NCBI RefSeq assembly: GCF_017353185.1
Contig: NZ_JAFMYV010000001.1
Location: 806,001-870,000 of the forward strand
Source: Fibrella rubiginis
Lineage (GTDB): Bacteria > Bacteroidota > Bacteroidia > Cytophagales > Spirosomataceae
DNA length: 64,000 nt
Reading direction: 5' to 3'
The position numbers were made by a program, and so were the translations under genes. Below the pieces are notes generated by a model. It saw only the letters and a program-made list of their open reading frames with translations, did no database searches and had not been told where the DNA came from. Shown here piece after piece: positions 6,923 through 15,226 of this stretch (position 1 is the first letter of the stretch; each line of letters starts with the position of its first letter).

Positions 6923-8731
6923 TCAGGGGTTTGCGCGAACAGCCGCGACCCTGTACATCTTCCCGTCTGATTTGGTGTACAGGAATAGGTCGCCGTGGAG
7001 GCCCATGCCCATGCGGAGATCGGTTTTTTTGCTATCGCTTAATTCCTGGAAGGTGGTCGGTTTGCCAGCGTGCTCCAGCTCTATTTCCTGAACAACAGCC
7101 TGACGGCCAAGGGTTAACGCGTTGCTTTCTACATAGAAGATTCGGCCATTGACTACATCGCCAAAGATATACTTGCCTTGTAGTTGCGGGGTGGCCGTAC
7201 CTGTGTAGACAAAGCCTCCTGATATGGCATTGCCTTCGTCGTGGTCATACTGGGCTACCGGGTAGACGTAATGCGCCGACTTGTCGTTGGCAGGCAGGGC
7301 ATACACCTTACCCATGTTACCCCGCGAGTTCATCAGATACGTACCTTCCCGCTCCGGCCAGCCGTAATCGGCACCCGCTATGCCGATGTTTATTTCCTCC
7401 ATACGCGCCTGACCAATGTCGGTAATCAGCATGTTGCCGTTGGGTGTCCAGCAAATGCGGTTGGGGTTGCGGAAGCCCCGGCAGTAGATTTCTTTAACGG
7501 TGGTTGGCTTGTCTTTGGCGTAAGGATTCGTGGCCGGAATGCCATAGCGGCCGTTACGGCTGTTAGTGCCTTTTGGATCAATACGCATGACCGACCCCCA
7601 AACGTGGCTTTTGTCATGGCAGAGAAATGGATAGCCATTCTCAGTGGCCCCACCATCGCCAACCCCAATGTACAACAGCCCGTAGTCAGGGCTACGGGGT
7701 CGGGCCAGTGGATTGAACGTAATTTCCTGAACGCCGTGAATAGGGGATACCATGTTGACGCGGAATAATTCCCGGCCTGTTCCGGTGAAAACGGCACTGG
7801 TCGGGTCCGTAATTTTCCATTCGGTGATCACCCATTGCAACGTAACCTTGATGGAATCGGCGTAGGCAAAGTCGGTGGGGGCGGTGCCCGCTTTTTCGGT
7901 ATGGGTGGTGTAGAAAAGGCCATTCCGGTAGAAATCGGGGTGAAACGCATAACTGCCGAAACCGGTGGCTAAACCCGGTGTATGAATAAAATTGGGTCGC
8001 TCTTTGGCCAGATCCATCACCGTCCGCAGGCTATCGGCTATCAGCTCATAGAGCTTTCCCCGAAGATCTTCGATAAAGACCCGGTCAGGCTGGCCGGGCA
8101 GCACCAGCATTTTATTGATCCGGGCAAGGGGTTTGGCCTGCGCCGTGGCGGGAGCCGTGAGCACATCCTCAATACGGAGTCTCAACCCTGATTTAGCTAT
8201 TTTAGCCGGCACCGGGTCGTCGATGGCGGCGCCCAGGTTTTCGTTTTTTGCCTCTGGCAAGCGCTGCTTCTGGTTGGTATGAACAAAGGCCAGAATCGCC
8301 TCAAGGTCAGGGTCGCTCAACGCCGGAAAAGCGGGCATATATTGCTTATACTCCTCGAAAAGACGAACGGCCCGTGCGTCGCCCCGGCTAATCTGCTCCG
8401 GCGCGTTGCGAACAAAGGCCCGTAGCCACGTGGGTGTCACGGCGGTGGTTACGCCCGCCAGATTGGGTCCGATACCCTTTTGCCGGAAATTATGACAGGC
8501 CGAGCAGTTGGTCTGAAACAGGCTTTGCCCCTTGGCTATCAGCTGTTTGTCTGATGAATAGGGCTTGTCTTTACCCAGCGTGTCGGTGGCCTGACGGGAC
8601 GTTTGGCCAACTGGATTTGGGCGGGCACAGACGCATACGCCAACCAGGGCAATCAGCAGAATAGACCAGGTAAGTAGCTGCTTTTGATAAGTATACTGTG
8701 CTGCTTGCAATGCCATAGATAGAGGTGCCAT
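6923..8731 (-). CDS. Cytochrome c-fused PQQ-type sugar/sorbosone dehydrogenase
   Basis: A hydrophobic leader (LLTWSILLIALVGVCVCA) precedes a cytochrome c domain with heme motif CSACH and a distal Met candidate near YMPAFPAL. The larger C-terminal part is a glucose/sorbosone dehydrogenase beta-propeller (YAFHPDF, LLYIGVGDGG, RGFRNPNRICWTPNGN, ADYGWPEREG). Such proteins oxidise aldoses in the periplasm with PQQ and pass electrons to the fused heme. The reading frame opens at a GTG at 8776; ATG codons at 8731 or 8716 fit a signal peptide better, and I used 8731. It lies 60 bp after the isomerase gene on the same strand, probably in one operon. Confidence 0.85.
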   Translation of the reverse strand: MAPLSMALQAAQYTYQKQLLTWSILLIALVGVCVCARPNPVGQTSRQATDTLGKDKPYSSDKQLIAKGQSLFQTNCSACHNFRQKGIGPNLAGVTTAVTPTWLRAFVRNAPEQISRGDARAVRLFEEYKQYMPAFPALSDPDLEAILAFVHTNQKQRLPEAKNENLGAAIDDPVPAKIAKSGLRLRIEDVLTAPATAQAKPLARINKMLVLPGQPDRVFIEDLRGKLYELIADSLRTVMDLAKERPNFIHTPGLATGFGSYAFHPDFYRNGLFYTTHTEKAGTAPTDFAYADSIKVTLQWVITEWKITDPTSAVFTGTGRELFRVNMVSPIHGVQEITFNPLARPRSPDYGLLYIGVGDGGATENGYPFLCHDKSHVWGSVMRIDPKGTNSRNGRYGIPATNPYAKDKPTTVKEIYCRGFRNPNRICWTPNGNMLITDIGQARMEEINIGIAGADYGWPEREGTYLMNSRGNMGKVYALPANDKSAHYVYPVAQYDHDEGNAISGGFVYTGTATPQLQGKYIFGDVVNGRIFYVESNALTLGRQAVVQEIELEHAGKPTTFQELSDSKKTDLRMGMGLHGDLFLYTKSDGKMYRVAAVRANP

Positions 8732-8791
8732 TTGTGTGTGCGGTGTGGTTAGGCTCGGGCTAGCCACACGAATCACAAAGCCCTTACCGGC

Positions 8792-9706
8792 TTAGAAATA
8801 CGCATGCATAGCCGCTGGATATTGCGGAATAACCAGTTCGGGTGCGTCAATATCGGGGTGCCAGCGTTTTTCCCACTCGAAACTGTAGAAGCCATCGTAA
8901 CCACCCGCCACCAGTGCCGTAATAGCTTCCCGGAGTGGAGCCTCACCTTTGCCAACGGCCACATAATGATGCTTCCCGTTTTCTAGGCGAGCATCTTTTA
9001 TGTGAGTGTGACGAATGTATTTTTTTAATTTCTGATACACCTCGGCGGGTGCCTCGTGGCTGTCGGACCACATGTTGACTATATCCCAGATCAATCCAAC
9101 GTTGGGGTGTTCGGCGGCGGTCATCAGCGGTAGCAATAGGTCGCTGCGGGTCAGTTCGCCGTGCGATTCCAGCAGTACCGTCACAGACCGGCTTTTGGCG
9201 TACTCACCCAGTTCAAGCAACCCGTCGCCAATGAGCCGGAGCGTCAGGTCGCGGGGTTGGTCGGGCGGAAGCTGATCGGGAAATACCCGCACAAACGGGC
9301 AGTCGAGTTGTTGGGCTAGGTCGATAAAGCGCCGGGCATCATCCAGGTTTTGGCTTCGTTTGGCCCGGTCGGCGTGGTGCAACTGCGCCGACGACCCCAG
9401 GTTAATGATCCGTACGCCCTGAGCGGCAAACTGCCGACGTGTCTCGTTGGCGCGGGCAGCCGTACTGAATTCCGGGCATTTGGGCAGGTCCAGTTCGCCC
9501 AACAGTCCCCTAAACTCCACGCCCTGATAGCCATTTTTGGCCGCTGTATTCAGAATAGTGGTCATGGGCCAGGCCGGGCAACCCAGCGTTGAAAACGAAA
9601 ATTTAGGCCGCTGCCGTACAGACCCCAGCGTGGGGGCCATCAGGAGCGTGCCCAGACCCCCAAGGCTAGTTTTCAGGGCAGATCGGCGGGTGAGTAGGCG
9701 AGTCAT
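8792..9706 (-). CDS. Tat-exported sugar phosphate isomerase/epimerase-type protein
   Basis: The protein is about 304 aa from the ATG at 9706, which gives the twin-arginine leader MTRLLTRRSALKTSLGG; a longer frame from 9748 would bury this signal. The mature part is an AP-endonuclease-2-like TIM barrel (FSTLGCPAWPM, GYQGVEFRG, VLLESHGELT, NVGLIWDIVNMW, YIRHTHIKDA, YDGFYSFEWEK). The Glu/Asp/His metal-ligand pattern of sugar isomerases is visible (LESHG, WDI, HTHIKD, FEWE). These enzymes isomerise or epimerise sugars; an exported form next to a periplasmic sugar dehydrogenase suggests periplasmic sugar processing. The sugar is not known. Confidence 0.85.
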   Translation of the reverse strand: MTRLLTRRSALKTSLGGLGTLLMAPTLGSVRQRPKFSFSTLGCPAWPMTTILNTAAKNGYQGVEFRGLLGELDLPKCPEFSTAARANETRRQFAAQGVRIINLGSSAQLHHADRAKRSQNLDDARRFIDLAQQLDCPFVRVFPDQLPPDQPRDLTLRLIGDGLLELGEYAKSRSVTVLLESHGELTRSDLLLPLMTAAEHPNVGLIWDIVNMWSDSHEAPAEVYQKLKKYIRHTHIKDARLENGKHHYVAVGKGEAPLREAITALVAGGYDGFYSFEWEKRWHPDIDAPELVIPQYPAAMHAYF

Positions 9707-9751
9707 GGCAAGGGTCGGTATGGCACAGGTGCTAATAGCAAAGCCCAACCA

Positions 9752-9976
9752 TCACTGATTGGGCTTTGGAAGAATTGATTCGTTACTTTCCACTTTAATT
9801 TGTTGATGAGCTGTCAAAACTCGTTCAAGCGGAACCCCAAGCTCATTTGCAATATACCCCGCATCTACGTTCAACTTAAGCATAGCGTTAATAGCTTTTT
9901 CAATAATTATTTCGTAGCCGCTTTTAAAGGCTTCTTCGTACTCCTCACGTAATGTGCGCTCTCGTAATGACGACAT
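9752..9976 (-). CDS. Small protein like the tail of Rpn/PD-(D/E)XK transposase-related nucleases
   Basis: The protein is 74 aa. It has a charged helix (RERTLREEYEEAFKSGYE) and then EKAINAMLKLNVDAGYIANELGVPLERV, the helical tail typical of Rpn-family proteins (recombination-promoting nuclease / putative transposase), where a growth of the form MLK-x-G is followed by an I-A-x-x-G-hydrophobic segment. No nuclease domain precedes it in any frame, so it is a stand-alone tail or the relic of a larger gene. It starts an AT-rich patch (about 9.75-10.8 kb), which differs from its GC-rich surroundings and hints at transfer. A similar but broken tail lies at 40688-40955. Confidence 0.55.
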   Translation of the reverse strand: MSSLRERTLREEYEEAFKSGYEIIIEKAINAMLKLNVDAGYIANELGVPLERVLTAHQQIKVESNESILPKPNQ

Positions 9977-10150
9977 AGTGGAATTTTTGATTGTTTAGAA
10001 ATCGTATGAAAAATAGCGAATAGTTTGACGCTTGGCAACTTTTCTGATCACTAGTCATATACTATCAAATACCACTCAATCGGTTTGTGTATAAGTTTTC
10101 AAAATAGTATATATGTTTACAGATCTATTGACACTCATGTTATTGACGTT

Positions 10151-10708
10151 ATGAAACATCTATTTACAGCCTTTTCACTGACTACTTTAATCATTGGCTT
10201 TTTAGCTTGCCAACATGGTTACCAAATGGTAGGTAATTATTATGAGTATGAACTTACCGATGCTACAGAGGTGTATGCAGATGAGCTTGGAGGAAATAAA
10301 CGGTTAGCAGATATGCCAGCAGGTACTCACGTTGTTAGGCGTGGGCGGGTCAAAGGAAATACATACCAATCAGTTGATTATGACGGGTATAACGTCTTTC
10401 TACGTCAACCTCACTGGCGAATGGTGCGACGCTATCGAGGCTCATATGCTACTGAATACAAGCCTATTGACACTTATGCTGTGTACAATAGTTCAGTATC
10501 AACTTACCAATCTAGTGAGCAAGGAAATACCCCTTCCAACGGAGCTTACATCCATACTGGACCACGTGGAGGTCATTATTATATCAATAGTAATGGGAAT
10601 AAGACGTATGTTAAACCTGGTAGTTCATTGGGTGGAAGCTCAAGTAAAAGTCGTTCCCTATATCGATCAAGTGGCAGCGGTCGTTCTGGCGGAGGAAGAC
10701 ACAAATAA
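10151..10708 (+). CDS. Lipoprotein with a C-terminal GPRGG-YYINSNGNKTYV motif
   Basis: The ATG at 10151 gives a lipoprotein signal (MKHLFTAFSLTTLIIGFLAC, lipobox Cys at residue 20); a longer frame from a GTG at 10085 adds a non-signal stretch. The middle (VYADELGGNKRLADMPAGTHVVRRG) looks like a small SH3-like beta domain. Near the C-terminus, IHTGPRGGHYYINSNGNKTY matches the short basic motif best known from phycodnavirus/phage proteins (PBCV-specific basic adaptor domain). The tail is Ser/Gly/Arg-rich. The codons are AT-rich compared with neighbours, suggesting transfer. It probably sits on the inner or outer membrane; the function is unknown. Confidence 0.7.
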   Translation: MKHLFTAFSLTTLIIGFLACQHGYQMVGNYYEYELTDATEVYADELGGNKRLADMPAGTHVVRRGRVKGNTYQSVDYDGYNVFLRQPHWRMVRRYRGSYATEYKPIDTYAVYNSSVSTYQSSEQGNTPSNGAYIHTGPRGGHYYINSNGNKTYVKPGSSLGGSSSKSRSLYRSSGSGRSGGGRHK

Positions 10709-10718
10709 CATACAGCAC

Positions 10719-10766
10719 AAAGAATATTATGAAAAATATGAGATGTACTTTTTCATGATATTCTTT
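10719..10766. terminator. Bidirectional terminator-like hairpin
   Basis: AAAGAATATTATGAAAAA (10719-10736) pairs with TTTTTCATGATATTCTTT (10749-10766) with one mismatch. It lies between the lipoprotein gene and the convergent amidohydrolase gene and has A/T runs on both sides. Confidence 0.65.
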
Positions 10767-10814
10767 ATATCCTTGCGGAGATCATCTTGATTCTTGTATC
10801 TCTTCTCTTGCATC

Positions 10815-12473
10815 TTACTTTGCTGCATACAACCGCTGTCCGCCTATCCAGGTTTGACGTACCTGCGTGGCGCGCAACTGCTCATTAGGCACGGTCATGA
10901 TGTCGCGGTCGAGGATCACAAAATCAGCTTGCTTGCCCGTAGCGATGCTGCCGCGCATATGGTCTTCAAAACACGAATACGCCGCCCAGCGCGTCATGGC
11001 TGCCAGCGCATCCTGCCGCGAAACGGCGTTTTCGGGCTGGAAACCGCCTTTCGGGAAGTTTTTGGCATCCTGCCGGGCCACCGCCGCGTGAAACCCAAAC
11101 AGCGGATTGACGTATTCGACGGGGAAATCACTGCCGAATGCAATCAGCTTGTTCTGTTTCATCAGGTCATTGAAGGCGTAAGCACCTTTCACGCGACTGG
11201 GGCCTAACCGCTTTTCGGCCCAGTACATATCAGACGTGGCATGGGTGGGCTGCACCGAGGGGATTACCGAATAGCGCCCAAACAGCCAGACATCCTCCGG
11301 CGAGACCACCTGGGCGTGCTCTATCCGCCAGCGACGGTTGTTCTTGTTATTAAGGTATTTGCCATACAAGCCTAGAATCAGGTGGTTGGCCGAGTCGCCA
11401 ATGCAGTGCGTATTGGCCTGAAAACCGCTTTTGGCAATCAGCCCAATCACCCGATCCAACTCTGCAGGGGCCAGTAGCAACAACCCAGACGTGGTGGGCT
11501 GGTCGGTGTAGGGTCGGCGCAGACACGCTCCCCGTGAGCCTAACGCCCCATCGGCGTAAAGTTTAAAAGACCGCACCGTGAGGCGGTCGGTCTGGTAGGG
11601 ACCCCGCTTCAGATAATAATCCAGATTGGGTTCGCCGAGGCTGATCATGGCGTAGTCGCGGATACGGAGCTTACCAGTTGCGTGCAGCTTTTCTACCAGG
11701 TCGATATCATCACGGTTCAGCCCGGCGTCGGAAACGGTGGTCAGGCCCAGTTTGAGGCACATCGCTTCGGCGTTTTGAAGCATCCGTGTTTTGGCGGCTT
11801 CGTCGGGTTGGGGAATTACGCGCTTAACTACCTGCATGGCGTTGTCGACCAGCACACCCGTGGGTTGCCCGCTGGCCAAAATCACGTCGCCCCCAGCCAG
11901 CACGGTACCGCCCGTAACGCGGGCCAGTCGCAGGGCTTTGGTGTTGGCCAGAATGGCGTGGCCGTCAATGCGGGTGAGGGCCACGGGAATATTGGGAAAC
12001 GCCTCGTCGAGCTGTTTATTCGTTGGGAAGCCCCGCACCGGTGAATCAGTGGCAGGCCAGTCGTTTTGGTCCCAGCCCCGGCCAATGATCCAGAGGGCGT
12101 CGGGGTGTTGCTGCTGGTAGGTTTTGAGCCGGGTAACCACTTCGGCGTAAGATGTGGCACCCACCAGATCGGCCTGATCGAGCATTTGACCCAAGCCCAG
12201 AAAGTGGGCATGGGGATCATAGAAACCGGGGTAAACGGGTTGATCCTTCAGGTCAATGATGCTATCGGACGAATAGGCCTGCGTCACGGCATCGGTAGTG
12301 CCCACGGCCACAAAATGGCCCTCTTTCACCGCAAAGGCCTGCGCTTTGGTGTTTAGCGAATCGGCGGTGTAGACCGTGGCGTTGGTCAGTATATAATCGG
12401 CTTTGGGGCGGGTGGAACAAGCCGCCAACAGCCAGGCGGCAAGCAGGTACAGTGCGTAGTGAGTTCTGGTCAT
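10815..12473 (-). CDS. YtcJ-like amidohydrolase lipoprotein
   Basis: From the ATG at 12473 the protein is 552 aa, beginning with a lipoprotein signal (YALYLLAAWLLAACSTRP, lipobox LAAC). The mature part is an Amidohydro_3 enzyme: DYILTNATVYTADS, then YPGFYDPHAHFLG with the metal-binding H-x-H, RGWDQNDWP, VALTRIDGHAILAN, ANTHCIGDSAN, RIEHAQVV and FGSDFPVE with the catalytic Asp. These zinc enzymes hydrolyse N-acyl or formamide-like bonds; the true substrate of the YtcJ group is mostly unknown. It would act in the periplasm, attached to a membrane. It is divergent from the TolC gene, whose possible promoter lies in the short gap. Confidence 0.85.
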   Translation of the reverse strand: MTRTHYALYLLAAWLLAACSTRPKADYILTNATVYTADSLNTKAQAFAVKEGHFVAVGTTDAVTQAYSSDSIIDLKDQPVYPGFYDPHAHFLGLGQMLDQADLVGATSYAEVVTRLKTYQQQHPDALWIIGRGWDQNDWPATDSPVRGFPTNKQLDEAFPNIPVALTRIDGHAILANTKALRLARVTGGTVLAGGDVILASGQPTGVLVDNAMQVVKRVIPQPDEAAKTRMLQNAEAMCLKLGLTTVSDAGLNRDDIDLVEKLHATGKLRIRDYAMISLGEPNLDYYLKRGPYQTDRLTVRSFKLYADGALGSRGACLRRPYTDQPTTSGLLLLAPAELDRVIGLIAKSGFQANTHCIGDSANHLILGLYGKYLNNKNNRRWRIEHAQVVSPEDVWLFGRYSVIPSVQPTHATSDMYWAEKRLGPSRVKGAYAFNDLMKQNKLIAFGSDFPVEYVNPLFGFHAAVARQDAKNFPKGGFQPENAVSRQDALAAMTRWAAYSCFEDHMRGSIATGKQADFVILDRDIMTVPNEQLRATQVRQTWIGGQRLYAAK

Positions 12474-12521
12474 GGTAGTAGGAAACATCAGCCGCAAACT
12501 TACATCGTAAGTGCCAACGCT

Positions 12522-12529
12522 TACTTTTG
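12522..12529 (+). promoter_or_regulatory. Possible -7 element of the TolC gene
   Basis: TACTTTTG matches the Bacteroidota TAnnTTTG box exactly and lies 24 bp before the ATG at 12553. No clear -33 TTG is found. It supports the 12553 start, because the longer frame from 12511 would overlap it. Confidence 0.35.
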
Positions 12530-12552
12530 CCGTCTTGATTTACTCACACACA

Positions 12553-13956
12553 ATGCGCTCAACTGGTATTCTATTAAGCTGTTTTCTGGCGGTCAATGCG
12601 TTTGGCCAGAACAAACCATTCCAAAACCCAGTCCAGCGGGCCTTCCGCAATGCCTACGTTACCCAGCAGGGCGAAACGCTACTCTTAGCCGACGCCATCA
12701 CGCAGGCACTGGCCCGGAGCTACCAGATAAAAGGCTTGCAAACCCAGGAGCAAGTAGCTGTAAATGATCGTATTCCGGCCAATGCCGGTTTCTATCCGCT
12801 CGTTACGGCCAACGCTAATTCAAACGGTGGACTCCAGAACATTAATCAACGATTCATCGACAACATCCGTCCGCCGCAGGTGCAATCGGGTCTGTTCAAC
12901 CGCACAACCACGGCGGGGGTAAACCTGAACTGGACGCTGTTCAACGGCTTTGCCAACCTGAATACCTACAAACGGCTGGGCGAACTAATCCGCCTGAGTC
13001 AGATCAACACCCGCGTGAGTGTAGAGCAAACTATTGCCGACGTAGCTACGGCCTATTACGACGTGGTGCGGCAGCTGCAACAGTTGCTCTCGTTCCGGCA
13101 GGCCCTCGATATTTCGCGCGACCGGCTCGAACTGGCCAAAGCCAATTATGAAGTGGGTACCCGGTCTAAGGTGGATTACCTCACAGCGCAGGTAGACTAC
13201 AATGCCGACAGTGTGACGCTGCTGACGCAGGAGCAGAGCCTGAAATCGGCCAAAATCCTGCTGAATACCCTGTTGATTCGTGACCCGCTTACCGAATTTG
13301 CCATTCGCGACACCATCGTAGCCAAAACCGATCTGAACCTTGAGCAGATCCGGCAGAACATGGCCAGCAACAACCCCCTGCTGGCTACGGCGGCCCTCAA
13401 TCGGCGTCTGGCCGAACTTGACATCCGACTGGCGCGCGCGCAACGACAGCCTGTGGTCAGCGTGCAGACCGGCTACAACTTCACGTTTATCGACAATCAA
13501 GGGGGCTTTGGAGTGGCTTCTGCACGCAATAATGGCCTTACCTACAGTGTGGCGGCGGCTATCCCGATTTTTGCCGGGGGTAATCTGCGGCGGCTTGAAG
13601 CCAACGCCCGGGCCAATGCCCTTGCCGCCGAATACCAGCAGGCCAATCAGGAAGTGGTTTTGCAACAAGCTGTAGCGCAGACGTTTACGCAGTATCAGAA
13701 CAGCCTGGCCCTACTGAATGTGGAGGTGCAAAACTTCAAGATTGCCCTCGAAAACATCGATATTGCCTATGATCGTTACCGGGTGGGTAACTCAACGGCC
13801 GTTGAGTTTCGTGATGTGCAGCGCAATGCCGTGGCTGCTCAGGCCCGATTGTTTACCGCCGAGTTTAACGCTAAAGCCGCTGAAATTGAGTTACTTCGGC
13901 TGAGTAGCACCATCAGTCAGCAGTTTCTGGGCCAGGCCGATGCAACTTCCAAATGA
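12553..13956 (+). CDS. TolC-family outer membrane efflux protein
   Basis: The protein is 467 aa from the ATG at 12553, which starts a good signal peptide (MRSTGILLSCFLAVNAFGQ). The body shows the two internal TolC repeats: EAITQALARSYQIKG-like start (LLADAITQALARSYQIKG), a coiled-coil DLARAN-type motif (RDRLELAKANYEVGTRSKVDYLTAQV) and a second repeat (LAELDIRLARAQRQPVVS, then YDRYRVGNSTAVEFRDVQR). It forms a trimeric outer membrane channel for efflux or type I export. The inner membrane pump and adaptor are not next to it, so its partner must be coded elsewhere. The length is normal, unlike the half-length TolC-like gene at 62631. Confidence 0.9.
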   Translation: MRSTGILLSCFLAVNAFGQNKPFQNPVQRAFRNAYVTQQGETLLLADAITQALARSYQIKGLQTQEQVAVNDRIPANAGFYPLVTANANSNGGLQNINQRFIDNIRPPQVQSGLFNRTTTAGVNLNWTLFNGFANLNTYKRLGELIRLSQINTRVSVEQTIADVATAYYDVVRQLQQLLSFRQALDISRDRLELAKANYEVGTRSKVDYLTAQVDYNADSVTLLTQEQSLKSAKILLNTLLIRDPLTEFAIRDTIVAKTDLNLEQIRQNMASNNPLLATAALNRRLAELDIRLARAQRQPVVSVQTGYNFTFIDNQGGFGVASARNNGLTYSVAAAIPIFAGGNLRRLEANARANALAAEYQQANQEVVLQQAVAQTFTQYQNSLALLNVEVQNFKIALENIDIAYDRYRVGNSTAVEFRDVQRNAVAAQARLFTAEFNAKAAEIELLRLSSTISQQFLGQADATSK

Positions 13957-14030
13957 GACCGCTGACGAAGTTTTCCGACGTACTAGTGATTGAAAGACGT
14001 TAGGGCAGCAAAACCAAACGCCTGCCTGCT

Positions 14031-14225
14031 ATGCCCTATTCAAAAACGGATTACCCCGCTTCGCTGAAGAATTTCATGGCTCCTGTGCGCAACAAAGCCA
14101 TCGAGATTGCCAACGCCCTACTCGCTGATGGCAACGACGAGTCGAAAGCCATTGCTATTGCCACTGCCCAGGCCGAAAAATGGGCCGAATCCCGCGGTAT
14201 ACGTACCCGGAAGAAAGGAAAATAA
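14031..14225 (+). CDS. Small conserved hypothetical protein
   Basis: The protein is 64 aa and rich in charged and Ala residues: MPYSKTDYPASLKNFMAPVR, NKAIEIANALLADGNDESKAIAIATAQAEKW and a basic tail (RGIRTRKKGK). This pattern, a DYP-x-S-x-K-N start followed by an A-I-x-A-x-A-x-A-E-x-W helix, is common in short bacterial proteins found near stress or plant-type cation-regulator (ChaB-like) genes; no activity is known. It is 84 bp upstream of the DUF421 gene on the same strand, separated by an inverted repeat. Confidence 0.75.
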   Translation: MPYSKTDYPASLKNFMAPVRNKAIEIANALLADGNDESKAIAIATAQAEKWAESRGIRTRKKGK

Positions 14226-14280
14226 GTAGCAGTAGGCAGTGGCGGTAGGCAGTACGCTACCGCCACTGCCTACTGCTACT
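14225..14280. repeat. Perfect inverted repeat, 24-bp arms
   Basis: 14225-14248 is the exact reverse complement of 14257-14280, with an 8-base centre. It is made of CAGTAGGCAGTGG-type words and is followed by two copies of CTACTGTTTACTG, the same words as in the repeat at 3148. The left arm begins on the last base of the small gene's stop region. Confidence 0.95.
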
Positions 14281-14309
14281 GTTTACTGCTACTGTTTACT
14301 GCCTGCTTC

Positions 14310-14999
14310 ATGAAAGACCCCATCACTCCCTTCGATTGGCAGCGCATGTGGCTGCACGAGTTTCCGCTCAGCTTTTTGGGGGAGGTGGCCCTGCGTACGG
14401 TGTTTATGTTTGCCGTGATCCTGGCGGCACTCAGCGTATCGGGTAAGCGGGAAGTTCGTCAACTGTCTGTTTACGAACTAGTGCTGGTAATTGGTCTTGG
14501 CTCGGCGGCGGGCGACCCCATGTTTTATCACGACGTGCCGTTGGCGTCGGCGGTGGTGGTATTTGTGGTTATTATGCTGTGCTACAAGTTCATTACCAAA
14601 CTAAGCGACCGCAACAAAACCATTCGCGATAAACTGGAAGGCGTACCCGTTTACGTCATTGAGGATGGGTGTATTCTGACCAAAAATTTCGATGACGAGG
14701 ACCTGGGCAAAGATGAGCTCTTCGCCGATTTGCGGCAGGCGGGTATCGAGCAACTGGGCGAGGTGCGGGTGGCCATCCTGGAAGCCAATGGCACGCTAAG
14801 TCTCTACAAACAACCTGATGATCAGGTGAAGCCGGGTTTGCCTATTCTGCCCAAACCCCTGGCTCAGTTTACCCGGCACATTGTTACGGAAGATACCTAC
14901 GCCTGTGACCAGTGTGGCTACACCCAGCCCATGCAACCCGACCAGGATATTAGTTGCCCAAATTGCCAAAATGGTCAATGGGTCAAGGCGCAGGGATAG
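14310..14999 (+). CDS. DUF421 membrane protein with a C-terminal zinc ribbon
   Basis: The protein is 229 aa. Three transmembrane helices (about residues 23-45, 53-70 and 80-98) with the motif SGKREVRQLSVYELVLVIGL mark the DUF421/YetF family. A small cytoplasmic domain follows (VPVYVIEDGCILTKN, then DELFADLRQAGIEQLGEVRVAILEANGTLSL). The last 40 residues carry two CxxC pairs (CDQCGYTQP and CPNCQNGQW), a rubredoxin-like zinc ribbon that most DUF421 proteins lack. The role of the family is unclear; in Bacillus, YetF-type proteins occur in sporulation and envelope contexts. The zinc ribbon suggests a DNA-, RNA- or protein-binding addition. Confidence 0.85.
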   Translation: MKDPITPFDWQRMWLHEFPLSFLGEVALRTVFMFAVILAALSVSGKREVRQLSVYELVLVIGLGSAAGDPMFYHDVPLASAVVVFVVIMLCYKFITKLSDRNKTIRDKLEGVPVYVIEDGCILTKNFDDEDLGKDELFADLRQAGIEQLGEVRVAILEANGTLSLYKQPDDQVKPGLPILPKPLAQFTRHIVTEDTYACDQCGYTQPMQPDQDISCPNCQNGQWVKAQG

Positions 15000-15088
15000 A
15001 AGCAAAAATTTTCAGAAAAATAAACGCACTATGTTTTAAAGCGGAAACTTTCGGCCCGGTTTCGTGGTTTTACCCTCAACTGCCTTAT

Positions 15089-15124
15089 AAAGCCCGTCTG
15101 CTCTCCGCCGACGGGCTTTTTGCG
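15089..15124 (+). terminator. Rho-independent terminator
   Basis: AAAGCCCGTC (15089-15098) pairs with GACGGGCTTT (15110-15119) around an 11-base loop, followed by more T. It ends the DUF421 transcript before the convergent membrane protein gene. Confidence 0.9.
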
Positions 15125-15226
15125 TTTCACTCGATTTGCCCGGCGAAGGCCCCGGATGAGGTACGGCTGGTAGACTTTCGGCGTCTGTAAGTGAAAAGTA
15201 GATGCCCCGTGCTACTAAAGATTAGC

